Shown: positions 1 to 11,596 of the stretch, piece by piece
Position numbering within the stretch: the first letter of the stretch is position 1
How the letters are laid out: the number at the start of each line of letters is the position of its first letter
Source of the DNA: Wyeomyia smithii
Lineage: Eukaryota; Arthropoda; Insecta; Diptera; Culicidae
Direction: 5' to 3'
DNA: 64,000 nt
Assembly (NCBI RefSeq): GCF_029784165.1
Contig: NC_073696.1
Location: forward strand, 232,141,771-232,205,770
The notes under the pieces: generated by a model
Told to the model about the DNA's origin: nothing
Database searches by the model: none
The model's input: only the letters and a program-made list of their open reading frames with translations
Translations under genes and position numbers: made by a program

Positions 1-412
1 TTTTTTTTAAATCTAGAGGCAAGAAAATTAAAAATTTTGAAATGACTTTACCTGGAAGGTAACAAGCAAGGCATTAACATCTACTATAAATGCTCACTAT
101 GAAAAGTACTTTCAATAAAAAAATTTCAGAAAAATAAGTGCATGATATTTACATATAGATATGAAATATTGAAATTGTTATATGAATTTTACCTTTTTTT
201 TCCAAAATACGAACAATTTCACTGTCTTACAGTTTTCAGTCCGAAATGATTACAAATCTGTGGTTCACTGATTTCATTGACAAAGTTTTAAGGAAAATTG
301 TAGTTCTGAGTCTTCAGAAAATTCTTAAGAGATGATCAATGTATTCCAGCAAGGCAGTGCACCAGCTGGCAATGAGCAACCTTTGAAAAAAAAAAACGAT
401 TCGCCTGAATCG
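1..412. other. AT-rich stretch without recognisable gene
   Basis: No reading frame, RNA gene or terminal repeat can be supported here. The sequence is AT-rich with short A and T runs. It ends at the TTA that forms the left target duplication of the next element. Confidence 0.6.
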
Positions 413-415
413 TTA

Positions 416-1318
416 AGGTATGTTTAGACTATCTGATTTTTTCATCAGATTCGAGCTGATTGCTCGAAAATACATCGAATGCAATGTTGGTTTACGTTTA
501 CACCTATTCGATATTGTGATTCGACATGCCGTTCGATTTGTCGAAGGGAATAGGAACGTTTCTATTTTTCGTTCGACTCCAAGAACATAAGGTACGTTTA
601 GACTATTAGACATGTCGGTCTGATTTTTACCACTGCAGAAATCGAAAGTCTGCTCGATATACCGTTCGACATACTTTGTCAAACCTGTTTGTATGGCGGT
701 GTTCACACTGCTTGTACAAGTCGAAAGGAAGAACTGTCAAATGATTTTTTCATTGCTGGATACAGCTCCAGTCTTCTTCTCCATTTTAATATTTGCCAGC
801 ACACAAGAAACGAAATGATGTTTGTTATGGAAAGCCAGAACAAACAACTGAAAAAAAAAAAAATTCAAAGGTTGCTATGTTCTTGGTGTCGAACAAAAAA
901 TAGAAACGTTTCTATTCCATTCGACATATCGAAAGGCATGTCGAATTACAATATCGAATTGATGTAAACGTAAACCAACATTGCATTCGATATATTTTCG
1001 AGCAATCAGCTCGAATCAGATGGAAAAATCAGATAGTCTAAACATACCTATAGCAACCTTTGAATTTTTTTTAGTTTTTTGTTTTGGCTTTCCATAACAA
1101 ACATCATTTTCGTTTTTTGTGTCCTGGCAAATATTCAAATGGAGGAAAAAATTCATTTGACATTCATTTGGCAGTTCTTCCTCTCGACTTGTGCAAGCAG
1201 TGTGAACACCGCCATACAAACGGGTTTGACAAAGTATGTCGAACGGTAAATCGAGCAGACTACCGATTTCTGCCGTAGTCAAAATCAGACCGACATGTCT
1301 AATAGTCTAAACGTACCT
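416..1318. mobile_element. Outer copy of small inverted-repeat (MITE-like) element, interrupted by its own relative
   Basis: The left end reads AGGTATGTTTAGACTAT and the right end is the inverted AGGTACGTTTAGACTAT. The ends are flanked by TTA at 413-415 and TTA at 1319-1321, a 3-bp target duplication. Removing the inner element (590-1049) and one ATA leaves about 440 bp. That residue is the reverse complement of the inner element: 416-589 matches the right part of the inner copy and 1050-1318 its left part. No transposase is encoded, so it is non-autonomous. A 3-bp TTA duplication is typical of PIF/Harbinger-type elements, but the family assignment is inference from that alone. The short reading frames over this stretch are by-products of the palindrome. 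Confidence 0.85.
590..1049. mobile_element. Inner MITE copy inserted in opposite orientation
   Basis: This is a 460-bp element with AGGTACGTTTAGAC at the left and the inverted AGGTATGTTTAGAC at the right. It is flanked by ATA at 587-589 and ATA at 1050-1052. The host copy reads across the insertion as one unbroken sequence with a single ATA, as checked against the inner copy's own sequence, so ATA is the target duplication. The two halves of the host copy are divergent reverse complements of this element, so the inner copy is not the product of a simple local inversion. Confidence 0.85.
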
Positions 1319-1321
1319 TTA

Positions 1322-1967
1322 ATCGAGATCTAAAAAATCGATTCGTAGGATCGGCTGCCTGACCTGAAAAACATCGATTCCGCTGTAATCGGATCGACCA
1401 CGCTCATTATTACATTACTTGCAGGAAAATCGATTCAACAAAAAATTCTTCCAGAAACATCGATTGAAAAAATTTGATAAGTCGACCTGAAAAAATCGAT
1501 TCTGTAAAAAACGGATCGATCTCGCCCACTGCTAGCACCAGCGCATACTGCGGACTTTAAGGACAATTCGCCGCATTTTCCTGACAAAAATAATTAGCCA
1601 TCAAGCCCTCGAGATCTGAATCCCATTTCCTGTTTTGTCGGGTTAATTACAAGATCTCCATCTAGGAACAGTTTAAAACAGTTACTCAGAAAATCTGGGA
1701 ATTAATACTCGTATACTACCGTTCTAATCATAGTAGTCCCATGTTGTCCCATGTTGTATTGTCTCAGAGTTTTCAGTCCGATGAATTCCTGGTACAACTC
1801 CGTTTGTTATAGAAAAATTGACGATGGAATAATTTTATGTTTTGACTGAAATAGTACTCAGTTAGAAAAGATTGAGAAACGTTTGAGATGACCTAAATTT
1901 CGACCACTCTAACATACCTTAAAATTCCAAAATATTGCGCGAATCTCCATATCTAACTTTTTTTTCA
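1322..1967. other. Non-coding stretch with scattered ATCGATT motifs
   Basis: Between about 1330 and 1530 the motif ATCGATT recurs. Two imperfect copies of a 45-bp block (near 1362 and 1481) both run from ACCTGAAAAA through ATCGATTC to GGATCGA. No coding region or element end is visible from 1530 to 1967. Confidence 0.4.
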
Positions 1968-1970
1968 TAA

Positions 1971-2022
<52 letters not shown>
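1968..2022 (-). repeat. (AAT)n microsatellite, 3' tail of LINE copy A
   Basis: About 18 perfect trinucleotide units read ATT on the plus strand and AAT in the LINE's sense. They lie directly after the LINE's 3' untranslated region. A shorter AAT tail closes the related plus-strand copy at 51190-51206. A trinucleotide tail instead of poly(A) is therefore probably a property of this LINE family, as known for I-group and some other non-LTR elements. Confidence 0.8.
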
Positions 2023-2064
2023 TGCATTTATCTGACATCAGGGTCTACATGAATATGACTTAAA

Positions 2065-3529
2065 CTAAACAAACACGTTTGTGCGCAATAAGCGTTGTCT
2101 AAAACTATTTGTACTCAGAGAAAAGTCGAATAAGGCACATTGTTGAATAAAGAGCACATCATACGTAAAGGTTCATTCTGACCATATTCGGTGCGTCTAA
2201 GATCTAACCTGATAAAATCAAAACTTCTTAGATTACGCGGTGGAACATTCACATTAACATGCGCTAGAATACGAGCTGAATCTATACTTCCAGTTAGCAG
2301 TTTTTGTATGAACAATACTTTTTCCAGTTTACGCCTCCTTTCCAACGTGTCCATTCCCAGAAGACGGCAACGATTTTTATAGGGAGGCAGTTCATTGGGA
2401 TTACTCCATGGAAGAAACCTAAGTGCATAACGTACAAAACGCGACTGAACTGCTTCAATCCTTGATGTCCAGACATCAGCATACGGACTCCATACCACAG
2501 CAGCATACTCCAACACAGATCTGACCAGCGAGCAGTAAAGCGCACGAAGACAATAAGGGTCTGTGAATTCTTCGGAGATCCTGATTATAAACCCTAGATT
2601 ACGATTAGCTTTAGCTATTACAGCGGAATAGTGCTCCCTAAAGGAGAGCGTCGTATCAAGATGCACTCCAAGGTCTTTGATCACAGACACTCTCTCTACC
2701 TGTTCGCCTCCAATGTTGTAGTTCCAGCTAATCATATTTTTTCTACGAGTAAATGAGATCACAGAACATTTGTTCGTGCTGATGACTAGCTCGTTAATTC
2801 TACACCATTCAGTGAAAATGTCAACAAGTTTTTGAAGCTCTCTACAGTCGTCGATTGATTTAATGATGAGATAGATTTTCAAATCATCTGTATACAGAAG
2901 TCGACACCCTCGCGGAAGTATCGTGCACACGTCGTTGAAAAATAAAGAGAAAAGCAGCGGGCCAAGGTTGCTGCCCTGTGGAACACCAGAGAGATTTGTA
3001 AAATAGTCAGACTGAGCGGCTCCAATCTTCACAGGCAATCGGCGATCTATGATTTAAACCAGTTAACGAAGATTAACGCTCCCATCCGTTCAATCTTTGC
3101 AAGAAGCAAATTATGATCAACGCGATCGAATGCAGCTTTCAAATCTGTGTATATGGTGTCTATTTGGGCTCCTTTCTCCATATTTCTTAAGCAGAATGAC
3201 GTAAATTCCGTTAAATTAGTAACTGTTGATCTTCCGGCGAAAAATCCATGTTGGTCGCACGAAATGTGATTTTTAACTTCATGAAATAAAACTTTGTTTA
3301 CAAGAGTTTCAAGCAACTTAGATCCTACACATAGAGATGTTATTCCGCGGTAATTGGATACATTCTCACGATCACCTATCTTGAAAACAGGAAATAATAT
3401 GGATTTTTTCCATTCATCAGGGAAAGATGCTTCAGCCATTGATTGATTGCAAGGGAGCGCAAAGTGCAGTTGCACACATCTTAAATATAATTGGTGGAAT
3501 ACCATCGGGCCCTGGCCGACAGGAGGATT
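2065..3529 (-). pseudogene. LINE reverse transcriptase, multiply frameshifted
   Basis: This reverse transcriptase would copy element RNA at the nicked target. Landmarks in order are PGPDGIPP, FPDEWKKS, NYRGITSL, QHGFFAGRS, TDLKAAFDRVDH (first catalytic Asp), SGVPQGSNLGPLLF and LLYTDDLKIY, where the YxDD catalytic box is kept with Thr in place of the usual Ala. A C-terminal stretch contains RFVRYALRFLPW and CRLLGMDTLERRRK. One frameshift lies in the run of eight T at 3534-3541 and a second near 3440-3480 restores frame. A small deletion and shift near 3048-3052 removes a few residues before DRRLPVKIG. Another shift near 2143 moves the C-terminus (LFDFSLSTNSF) into a frame that stops at 2065-2067. 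Confidence 0.88.
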
Positions 3530-5092
3530 TCAGTTTTTTTTTATGGCAGCATTAATATCCGTTTCAGAGAATACAATATTTCGCATTTCTAGTACTCCCT
3601 CTGGTACATTGCAAATAGCAGCGGCTACGTGCTGTGGAGATGCAGCCTCCGCTTTGAAGACACTAGAGAAATGGCATGCAAATAGTCTGCATATTTCACC
3701 AGGAGTGGCCGCTGAGTCTGTCCCATAAGTCAAAATTGACGGAAGACCATTCTCCTTACGTTTTTCGTTTACAAACGCCCAGAATCTTTTGGGGTTTCGC
3801 TTTAGATCGTTTTGCTTTCGCCTCACATGCAGTGAATATAGCAGGCGACTATAGCATCTATACCTATTGCTGGCAGTTTGAAATTCACGTTTGGCTATCA
3901 TATTGCGGTTCATAGTGTAATATCGAAGAGCCCTAGCTCGACTTCGCTTTAAAGTCCTGAGTCGATTGTTTGACCAGGGAGGACATTGAGTAGGACGGGG
4001 AGCAGGAACATGAAGACGGAACAAATCCAAAAGAGTGGTAGTAAAAATTTTGACCGCGTCATTGATATTATTTGCTGTGTACAGTGGTGTCCAGTTAGTT
4101 TGTGTGAGAGAATGGCTTAGTGCTACAAAATTTGCTTTTCGAAAGTTAAACTGTGGTGTCTCTACAGGATCTACGAAGGTAACTGCCTTCGGACAGTTTA
4201 ATGAAGCAGTCAGAGGAGGGTGTAAAATATCCATTTCAACAAGTGGTTCTATGGCTTCCGAAACACTGCATTGCCTAGCGGCAATCTCGTTAGCAAAAAC
4301 AAGATCGAGTATAGCATTCTTGTGATTCACAACCAGATTCAACTGCTTCATACCAAGAACTGACATGCCATCAATAAGTACAGAACTAGAGCTACTAAAT
4401 GTTGACTCTGATGGATCAGGGTATATATGGCCATTGGGAGCATATTTTCATTTAAGTTTAGGTTGATTAAAATCGCCGAATAGGAGATGAGAGTCGTGTG
4501 GCCCAAGAGAATCTGTAACGTGACTAACACTTTCGATATGTTGCTCAATATACGTCGGATCTGCAGCGTGATTACGGCCAGGAGGTAGATACACCACACC
4601 AATACAGACATCATGACCATCAGTAGATACGCGAACCCATAGTTGTTCCAATTTGCTGTCTGTTGAGTTTGCTACAACATTAGATTTCAGCTGGTTCGTA
4701 ACGGCAATCAGAACGCCACCACCGCGTTCTTTACCAGTAAGCTCAGCATCACGATCCTTTCTATATACAGTATAACGATTTCCGAACAGCAGCGCCGAAA
4801 TGAGCTCCTCGTTCAGCCAGGTCTCGGTGATAACAATCACGTCGTAGTCCGAATATTCGGTAACGGCCAGGAAGAAGTCGTCTATTTTTGTCCGGAGACC
4901 GCGGACGTTCTGGTAAAAAATCCGTAGCCCAGGATTAGTCTCAATAACGGGTTGGTTTTTCGATGGATGACTAGAAGGTGCGGGAATATCAGGTGTTGAA
5001 TCGTTAAAATCAGTAAAATACTTGCCGATGCTAGCAAGCTGGAAGGAATAATATAAATAAATAATATAAATAAGCGAGTTATTAAAATACAC
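3530..5092 (-). pseudogene. LINE endonuclease and linker, broken ORF
   Basis: The protein would nick target DNA to prime reverse transcription. Visible endonuclease landmarks in order are YQNVRGLRTK near the N-terminus, ITETWL (catalytic Glu), RGGGVLIAV, VYLPPG, LLFGDFN (catalytic Asp/Asn) and, further on, DILHPPLTAS, which holds the catalytic His. A TGA at 4448-4450 interrupts the frame right after GDFNQPKLK. Reading continues in the same frame as KYAPNGHIYPDP, so a Trp codon probably mutated to stop. The second half runs from there to a TGA at 3530-3532 and includes the conserved linker segment NPKRFWAFVNEKRKENGLPS. The first methionine at 5092 is only the first visible start; no upstream ORF1 is seen. 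The domain identity is clear, and activity is excluded by the stop. Confidence 0.88.
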
Positions 5093-5099
5093 AGAATTT

Positions 5100-7330
5100 A
5101 ACGCTAACCACTAATAGAGAGAGAGTTAAAACATCCGACTTATAACTGTCACTGATTTCAACGCCTGCTGAGCTCTTCTCGGTCCGAAAATGAAAAAATG
5201 CACCCCACCGGAAAAGAGTCATTCAAGTCACCGAAATGGTGGCACATAATAATTATACTTTTTCATTCCATTAGCTCAACAATTGAATTTTTTAATTCCA
5301 GACTGTGTTCAAAGTTCGAATCGAAACGGTAAATAAAAATAGTATCGTGGTGTCTCAGGTGGTCTCGCCACCTGGTCTCTCGAAGCCAGCTGAAGGGTCC
5401 ATATTTTTTGGCAAATTGGACGTTGAAGCACCAATCGGTCATGCTTGGCCACTTGCTTATCGCATCGCTTACCAACGGTGTACCTACCGGCAGTCGAATA
5501 GGAAATAAACTTGTTCTACATTCGAACCGAGAGGGGATTCTACAGCGATGGCGACCGTTTAATTCTTGCACACCGCAACCGTCCGCATTTACTTATCAAT
5601 TCAGCGAACCGGATTGGAACGTTAATCATCGGCTTCGCTGCCGTAGATACAGCCAAGTTCAGTGCGATTACCTTAGTTGCATATTCAGCGAAAAACAGCA
5701 ATAACTCAGCCGTTTGCGTGCCGGCCGGTGTGGAAACTCGGAATTAATTCACGATATGGACGAAAAACATTAATGAAGTGGCATGGCTTATTAGTAGTGA
5801 AACGTTTGAATTAAAAGCGGAATCCGAGACCCCTCCGCGCCTCGGAAGGCACACAATATCGAACGCGCGCGTCCGTTGTCTCGCTCGCACTCAGCAACAA
5901 TGAAAAGGCGATAAGTGCAACGCTAATTGCCGTGGAAATGGGCCGTAGATACGATAACTAGGGTGAAGATTTGTGTTTTGTCGATAGGAAAGAAAACACG
6001 CGGCTCGGCCGGTACGAAAAGTGACCGCCGCCACCGGTGTGATCGCTTAACCGAAAGCTGATTATTTATAGGACTTCCCATGCATATTTAAAAAACTCTT
6101 TCTCCAAAAAAAACCTCGCGCAAGATCGCATCGCATTTTGATGCATTATTCGTAGAAATTGCTCCGATCTCTATGTCTGTCTCCCTTTGCTGCTATCAAT
6201 TCATGTGGCCCTTTTTTTCGTTCGAGGGTTCTTCAATATTTGGAACAAATCACCGACGGGAGATAGGCGAGAAAAGCAAGCATGAAATCCATCATCCGCG
6301 CGCGTATGCCGCATATATTTAGAGTTTTTCGTCGTCGATACTGCAATCGTCACGAACAATGAGGGAAGAGATAAAAGCGCGTGAAACGAGTATTTCGGTC
6401 CGCCATCAAGCCATCAGGCTCATAACGCATGACCGAGCAAATTTTGCTCGGCGGGTTGGCAGCAGCGAAAATGTAGATCACACGCCAACCTACTAAACAC
6501 CGCCCCTATCAACTCCCGCGGAGGGGGGATAGGCAAGTAAATCTAGTAAAGTCTTAAGGAGAGGGCTTCTCGTGCTCCGTCAGAGATGATATCTTCGAGA
6601 TTAGTCTAGGGAAGCCCCCGCTGGATCCGAAATTGAGGACTAGATGGGATGAAGGGAAGGGGGTTAGACTATACGCGCGCTATTGTTGCGTATGGCAGCA
6701 GGGTCTGGAATTTCGGATCAGCTGAATAGCAAGCAACAGTTGCGGTTTGAGTAGCCCGACGGATAGATGGAGATTTTCTTTTTCCTTTTCACAAAGTCAT
6801 CATGTCAGCTCGGTGTCAGCCTCGAGCCGTGGGACAGGGGGAAAAGGGTAGCATTTTCGGATAATGACTTCGGGTGAGACAGCCAGGGTTAACCTATATG
6901 ATGTATAACACCCGAAAAAAAGGCCCCAGCGTGGAAAGAATTCATGTCGGACTGGCTTGACGATCGATCATATTACGGACGGAATGGCGAGCGGAATTAA
7001 AGCCAAAATTAGGCGCGTAGAGCGTCATTGGATGGTGTACCGAAAAGCACGAGGCAGGAGCAAAGGTCGGAAAGAGCGAAAATCAGATCTGAGACTTTCG
7101 GTTGGCTATTGTTTCCGCCTCGCAGATTTGGAGCGATCGTTTGTATTCATTAGCATTAATTCAAAGTACCCTCGAGGGAAATTATGTGGTTTTATGTCAT
7201 CCTGTCAGAGATGCAAGATTTTCCATTTATTTTACCGATCTTTGCATGCTGCTGTGTTTTGCTTTTCTGTGGTAGGGTGTCTTCATGTTTATTTGCCGAA
7301 CTTTACATAAATTTAATGTTTTTCTATTTC
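5100..7330. other. Repeat-poor, GC-richer island; no gene assigned
   Basis: This stretch lacks element ends or reverse transcriptase motifs, and it is richer in G+C and CpG than its surroundings, notably 5820-6080 and 6280-6960. Several open frames near 100 residues (5263-5571 minus, 5408-5704 plus, 6957-7310 plus) show no recognisable domain and no splice context that I trust. The island could hold regulatory DNA or untranslated exons of a neighbouring gene, but nothing here proves it. Confidence 0.4.
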
Positions 7331-8019
7331 TTAGACTGGCGATAATTTGGTCGCTCTGTCTTATTTTTGATGTTTCCTGTTTTGTGCTTCTGTATTTGAT
7401 TTGATTTGCTTCTGAAGATTGGGGGATTCAATGTTACCAAGTAACAACTTGGCAGTAAACAACGCTTTAGCTGAATTTCGCCGACACTGTAGAGTTTCCA
7501 TACTAAGAAGACGGCATCGATTCTCGCAGGGTGGCAAGTCTGTTGGGTTACTACAAGGAAGGAACCATAGTGCATAACTTTAGTGCAAATTTTATGAACC
7601 GCCTCCAAATGATTGAAGCGGTCTTCTATACGGAGCGAACAAGGGCGGCGAACAGCGATCGCAAGCAGCAGGAATTAGAAAAACCTTTGGCAGCTCTGAT
7701 AATGAATCCTAAGTTTCTATTTACTGTAGCGGTAGTATTTGAGTAATGATCCAAGGTATCTAACAACTTCAACTCTGGTGACCAAACTTCCTTTAAACCC
7801 AGTTAGTGGAAGATTTCTTTCTCGTGAAGAATAAGCACAACATTTTTGTACCCTCATGGCTAGTTGATTCTACATACACCATTCTCGAGCATTTAACCGT
7901 TCAATTTGAGCTAACAATAATTTATGGTCTACACGATCACGTTTCACGCAGCCTTTAGATCTATATAGATTGTGTCGATTTAATTTCCGTCTTCTATAGC
8001 TGTGATACACCGGGAGTGA

Positions 8020-8276
8020 TTAAAAGAAAAAAATGCAAAAAGAAATTATAAACCCAATACACATTAAACCCCAAGACATAGTTTTTTACAGAATGAAAAT
8101 AGAAGAATATTAAATTTGTTTTATAACAAACCATATGAGGTCGTATCAGTTTGTGAACCAAATTGCGAAGTAAAAAATATAGCTACAGGGAAAACAACAG
8201 TATTTCAAAATAAAAAAAAACACAAGAACAACAAAAAACATTGTAAAGGACAGTTGGAAAACCATTTAGAATAACT
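8020..8276 (+). pseudogene. C-terminal end of a Ty3/gypsy-type pol (integrase tail)
   Basis: The plus strand reads KPQDIVFYR, then after a 1-nt loss NENRRILNLFYNKPYEVVSV, NCEVKNIATGKTT and a lysine-rich tail ending at a TAA near 8274-8276. The pattern of a GD/QD-I-V-F-Y segment followed by a KPYEVV (GPF/Y-like) module and a basic tail is that of the C-terminal domain of gypsy-type integrases. The rest of the integrase, reverse transcriptase and gag are absent. It sits immediately before a polypurine tract and LTR, which supports the call. Confidence 0.6.
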
Positions 8277-8300
8277 TCACTCTGTTACATTATTCTCTCC

Positions 8301-8308
8301 AAGGGGGA
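8301..8308 (+). other. Polypurine tract of the LTR element
   Basis: AAGGGGGA lies 25 bp after the pol stop and 3 bp before the presumed TGTAGC start of the LTR, the normal position of the plus-strand primer. Confidence 0.55.
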
Positions 8309-8311
8309 TGG

Positions 8312-8890
8312 TGTAGCATAGGAAAACTCAGTATCAACATAATAGGCAGACAGTACCAGAAAATCGCATGGTAAAATTTAGTTCAGGCAAGAAATTCTAA
8401 TTACACCTACAGAAGCACACCTTCTGTGTCTCTATGTTTTAATTTTTTTCACTGATTCTACTTCGAATAGCAAAACTGCATACCGGTTTCAAAGCTTACA
8501 AATAAGATTTATTGACGTGCTCTAGTTGTCTCATAGGTAGAACTACACTCGATGTACAGTATAAATAGGAAATCCTAGAATAAATGGATAAGGTTACTCG
8601 TCTAGAGCTCGACCCAGCTGGAGTTCTTTCAGCTAGCTTATCGACCACTCTCATCAAAACTTAGTTTTTTATTTAACCGCGTCATCACAAGCATCATTAG
8701 ATAAGTCAGAATAGATCAAAATTCAACAAGGTAAGTGTCAATTGACCTTTCTTTGAAAAAACTATGTTAGATAGGTGAAATGTTAGATCTAACTGCAGGA
8801 GATAAAAAATAAACCACCTCCAACTAGGATTTCATAAAGTTTGAAACTATTATATAATGCTGTAATCCCTCAGTAGTCATTGGTATCACA
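8312..8890 (+). repeat. Probable 3' LTR of the gypsy-type fragment
   Basis: It starts TGTAGCATAGG right after the polypurine tract and ends GGTATCACA, immediately before LINE copy B resumes at about 8891. Length is about 579 bp. It contains TATAAATA at 8561-8568 and AATAAA at about 8808, in the order expected for U3, R and U5. No second LTR is in the window. The element's 5' part is missing, so the exact edges rest on the TG...CA rule and the LINE junction only. Confidence 0.5.
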
Positions 8891-9446
8891 ATTGTCTACT
8901 CTTTGTGAATAGGGAACACAAATGATTTTTTTCCATATCTCTGGAAATACCACCTACGATACTCAGCGCACCGCTTAGGTACAATGGATGGTATACCATC
9001 AGGTACAGCTACAACAGACGATTTCAGTTTTTCAATTGCTGTGCGAACCTCTTCGACAGTAAACAAGAAAGTTTCTAAGTCGTTGACGGTTTGTTCGTTG
9101 GTACGTTCAGCACTAAAAACTTCCGAGAAACGGTTTGCAAAAAGATTGCGAATCTCCTCACGAGACTCAGCCACTTTCGTACCAAGTAATACCGTGGTTC
9201 ATTCGTTCTACGGTTTTCATTTATAAAGTGCCAAAAACTTTTGAGGTTATGCTTCATATCGGCTCAACGTCCGATGATTGTTGCTAGCAATCCTGTTATA
9301 CAAACGTGGCATATCATTGAGTAGTCACTCAATAAAAAGTTTAGTTGAAAACCACTATTTTCAGTTCAGTTTCGCAGCTTTCAACCAATGACGAGCTCAC
9401 TTTCTGTAGCTGCAACAGATTTTCTCTTGCAGGAGCTAGAGACAAC

Positions 9447-11509
9447 TGCACAGTGGTCCAATAAGGCAAAAAATGGAACTCAATTCCATAGCGCCTTTCA
9501 CCTTCAGCCTAGCTTAAATGTGTCTTCGAAACAATTGTTTGTATGAATGACCCGCATAATCGCAAATAGTCAAAAAATATGAAAAATTTACTATACTAAA
9601 AATAAAAAAATAATTTTTTTGTGTTGAGAGATAGATGAATAGTTTATTCAGCAAAGTTTTGAAAATTCAAAAATATGAAACTTCGTTCCACAAATGAAAA
9701 TCGTATCTTTTTTCCATACAAAGTTATAAGGTGTATTACAGGGGACTTACTTAAAATTTAGTTTTTTGTACTTAACTTTTGATAGTTGCATTTTACACGA
9801 AAGTGTTGTTCAAAGGAATCGTTAGGGCACACAAAACACACATTTTTGTCAAAGACCATATATCTCCAGGACTTTTCCTTACAAAGTTTTATCATATTTA
9901 AGCTTATTTTTTCGTATAGGTTAAAAAGGGGCAAGAACGTATAGGTTAAAAAGGGGCAAGTGGAATCATGATGTCAATACTTTTCCTTGAAGTTAAGCTA
10001 AAGTACTATAAACTCCTTTAGGTTCCATTTGTCCCAATTCACCCATATTAGAGTACGGCGAGCATATGTTACAGTAGGTTTTCATATATCAAAAATACTA
10101 ACTTTTTTGTGTTAAGAGATAGAGGAATAATTTATTCGGCAAAGTTTTAGAACGTGAAAAAATATGAAACTTTGCTGAACAATTGAAAATCCTATCTTTT
10201 TTCGGTACAGAATTACAGAGTATTTTCTGTGCAAGTTACTTAAAAGTTAATTTTTGGCACCTAACTTCTGTTATTTACATTTTACAAGAAAACATTATTC
10301 TAGAAAAGCATTTGGACATACAAAACACACGGTTTTGTTGCAGGCCACACATCTCCAGGACTTTTACTTACAAAGTAATAGCATGTTTTAGCTTATTTTT
10401 TCGATAACTTTAAGAACGTATAAAGTAAGAAGGGGCAAGAAGAATCATGATGTCAATACTTTTTATCAAAGTATTGCTCAAGTGCTCAAAACTCAAAACT
10501 GCTCAAAGTTCCATCCGTCCCAATCCATCTAATCTTTATTCTATACGTTGTTAAAGTTATCGAAAAAATATGCTGAAATGTGCTACAACTTTGTAAGGAT
10601 AAGTTCTGGAGATGTGTGACCTTCAACAAAAACGTGTGTTTTGTATGCACAAATGCTTCTTTAAAACAACGTTTTCTTGTAAAATGTAAATAACAAAAGT
10701 TAAGTACAAAAATGAACTTTAAGTAACTTTTCTAGATTATACTCTGTAACTCTGTACCCAATGAAGATAGGAATTTTATTTGTTTAGCAAAGTTTCATAT
10801 TTTTTCACGTTCTAAAACTTTGCCGAATAAACCATTCCTTTATCTCTTAACACAAAAAAGTTAGTTTTAATGGTATATGAAAACCTACTGTAACATATGC
10901 TCGCCGTACTCTAATATGGGTGAACTGGGACAAATGTAACCTAAAGGAGTTTATAGTACTTCAGCCTAACTTCAGGGAAAAGTATTGACATCATGATTCC
11001 ACTTGCCCCAATTTAACCTATACGTTCTTAAAATTATCGACAAAATAAGCTAAAATATGATATAACTTTATAAGGCAAAGTAACTTTATAAGGCAATGGT
11101 CTGTGACAAAAACGTGTGTTTTGTGTGCCCTAACAATTTCTCCGAACAACACTTTCGTGTAAAATGCAACTATCTTTTGAGTAGTTAAGTACAAAAAACT
11201 AAATTTTAAGTAAGTCCCCTGTAATACACTTTATAACTTTGTACCAAAAGAAGATAGGATTTTCATTTGTGGAACAAAGTTTCATATTTTTGAATTTTCA
11301 AAACTTTGCTGAATAAAATATGCATCTATCTCTTAACACAAAAAAGTTAATTTTTTTTAGTATAGTAAATTTGTCATATTTTTTGACTATTTGCGATTAT
11401 GCGGGTTATTCATACAAACAATTGTTTCGAAGACACTTTTAAGCTAGGATGAAGGTTAAAGGCGCTATGGAATCAAGTTCCACTTTTTGCCTTATTGGGC
11501 TACTGTGCA
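9447..11509. mobile_element. 2.06-kb foldback element with two tandem units per arm
   Basis: The sequence from 9447 (TGCACAGTGG, then CCAATAAGGCAAAAA) is repeated inverted up to 11509 (TACTGTGCA). The arms run to about 10420 and 10540 and enclose a short loop containing CAAAACTCAAAACTGCTCAA. Each arm has two diverged copies of a unit of about 480 bp. Units start near TTTTTTGTGTTRAGAGATAG and finish with AATCATGATGTCAATACTTTT, so four units lie head-to-tail, then tail-to-head. A local duplication of AGGTTAAAAAGGGGCAAG lies at 9917-9960. No open reading frame of note occurs and no clean target duplication was found, so the superfamily stays open. Confidence 0.8.
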
Positions 11510-11596
11510 CTGCTACCATTAGTTAGATATCTTGTGGCAGATCAAGATGTTTGAAGATATTGTTTTAATGTCGTTTTAAAGTGCTCATTGTATTAC

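Larger units (their letters stand above)
1968..5092 (-). mobile_element. LINE copy A: 5'-truncated APE-type non-LTR retrotransposon
   Basis: Reading on the minus strand, the order is apurinic-type endonuclease (5092 to about 4100), a linker (to about 3540), reverse transcriptase (3530 to about 2300), a C-terminal domain, a short 3' UTR and the AAT tail. No ORF1 (gag-like) protein precedes the endonuclease, so the copy is 5'-truncated or its ORF1 is beyond recognition. The reverse transcriptase resembles CR1/Jockey-group mosquito LINEs in motif content, but the clade cannot be fixed by eye. At least one premature stop and four frameshifts make it inactive. It is the best-preserved of four related remnants in the window (see 7380-9300, 48960-51206 and 51945-53845). 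Confidence 0.9.
7380..9300 (-). mobile_element. LINE copy B: degenerate remnant split by an LTR-element fragment
   Basis: Minus-strand translation in pieces matches copy A. From 9300 to 8891 it gives the linker (FWHFINENRRTNE, then SREEIRNLFANRFSEVF, AIEKLKSS, PDGIP). From about 8010 to 7870 it gives IDTIYIDLKAA plus the following catalytic-box region. From about 7760 to 7400 it gives the C-terminal part (RLEAVHKI-like, HYGSFL, RCRL-like, LLPSCYL). About 70 residues between the two halves are missing, and the gap is filled by a plus-strand gypsy pol end and LTR (8020-8890). No AAT tail is visible, so the 3' end is lost as well. All frames are broken. Confidence 0.75.

Noticed and set aside
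413..1282. Open frames of 64-97 residues over the nested MITE
   Set aside because: The same peptide segments appear on both strands because of the palindrome; there is no coding evidence.
5263..5704. ORF1 of LINE copy A
   Set aside because: The minus frame there has no zinc-knuckle or RNA-binding motif, and the region differs in composition from the LINE.
6957..7310. 117-residue plus-strand frame
   Set aside because: It has no known domain, a composition typical of random sequence, and no promoter or splice context that supports it.
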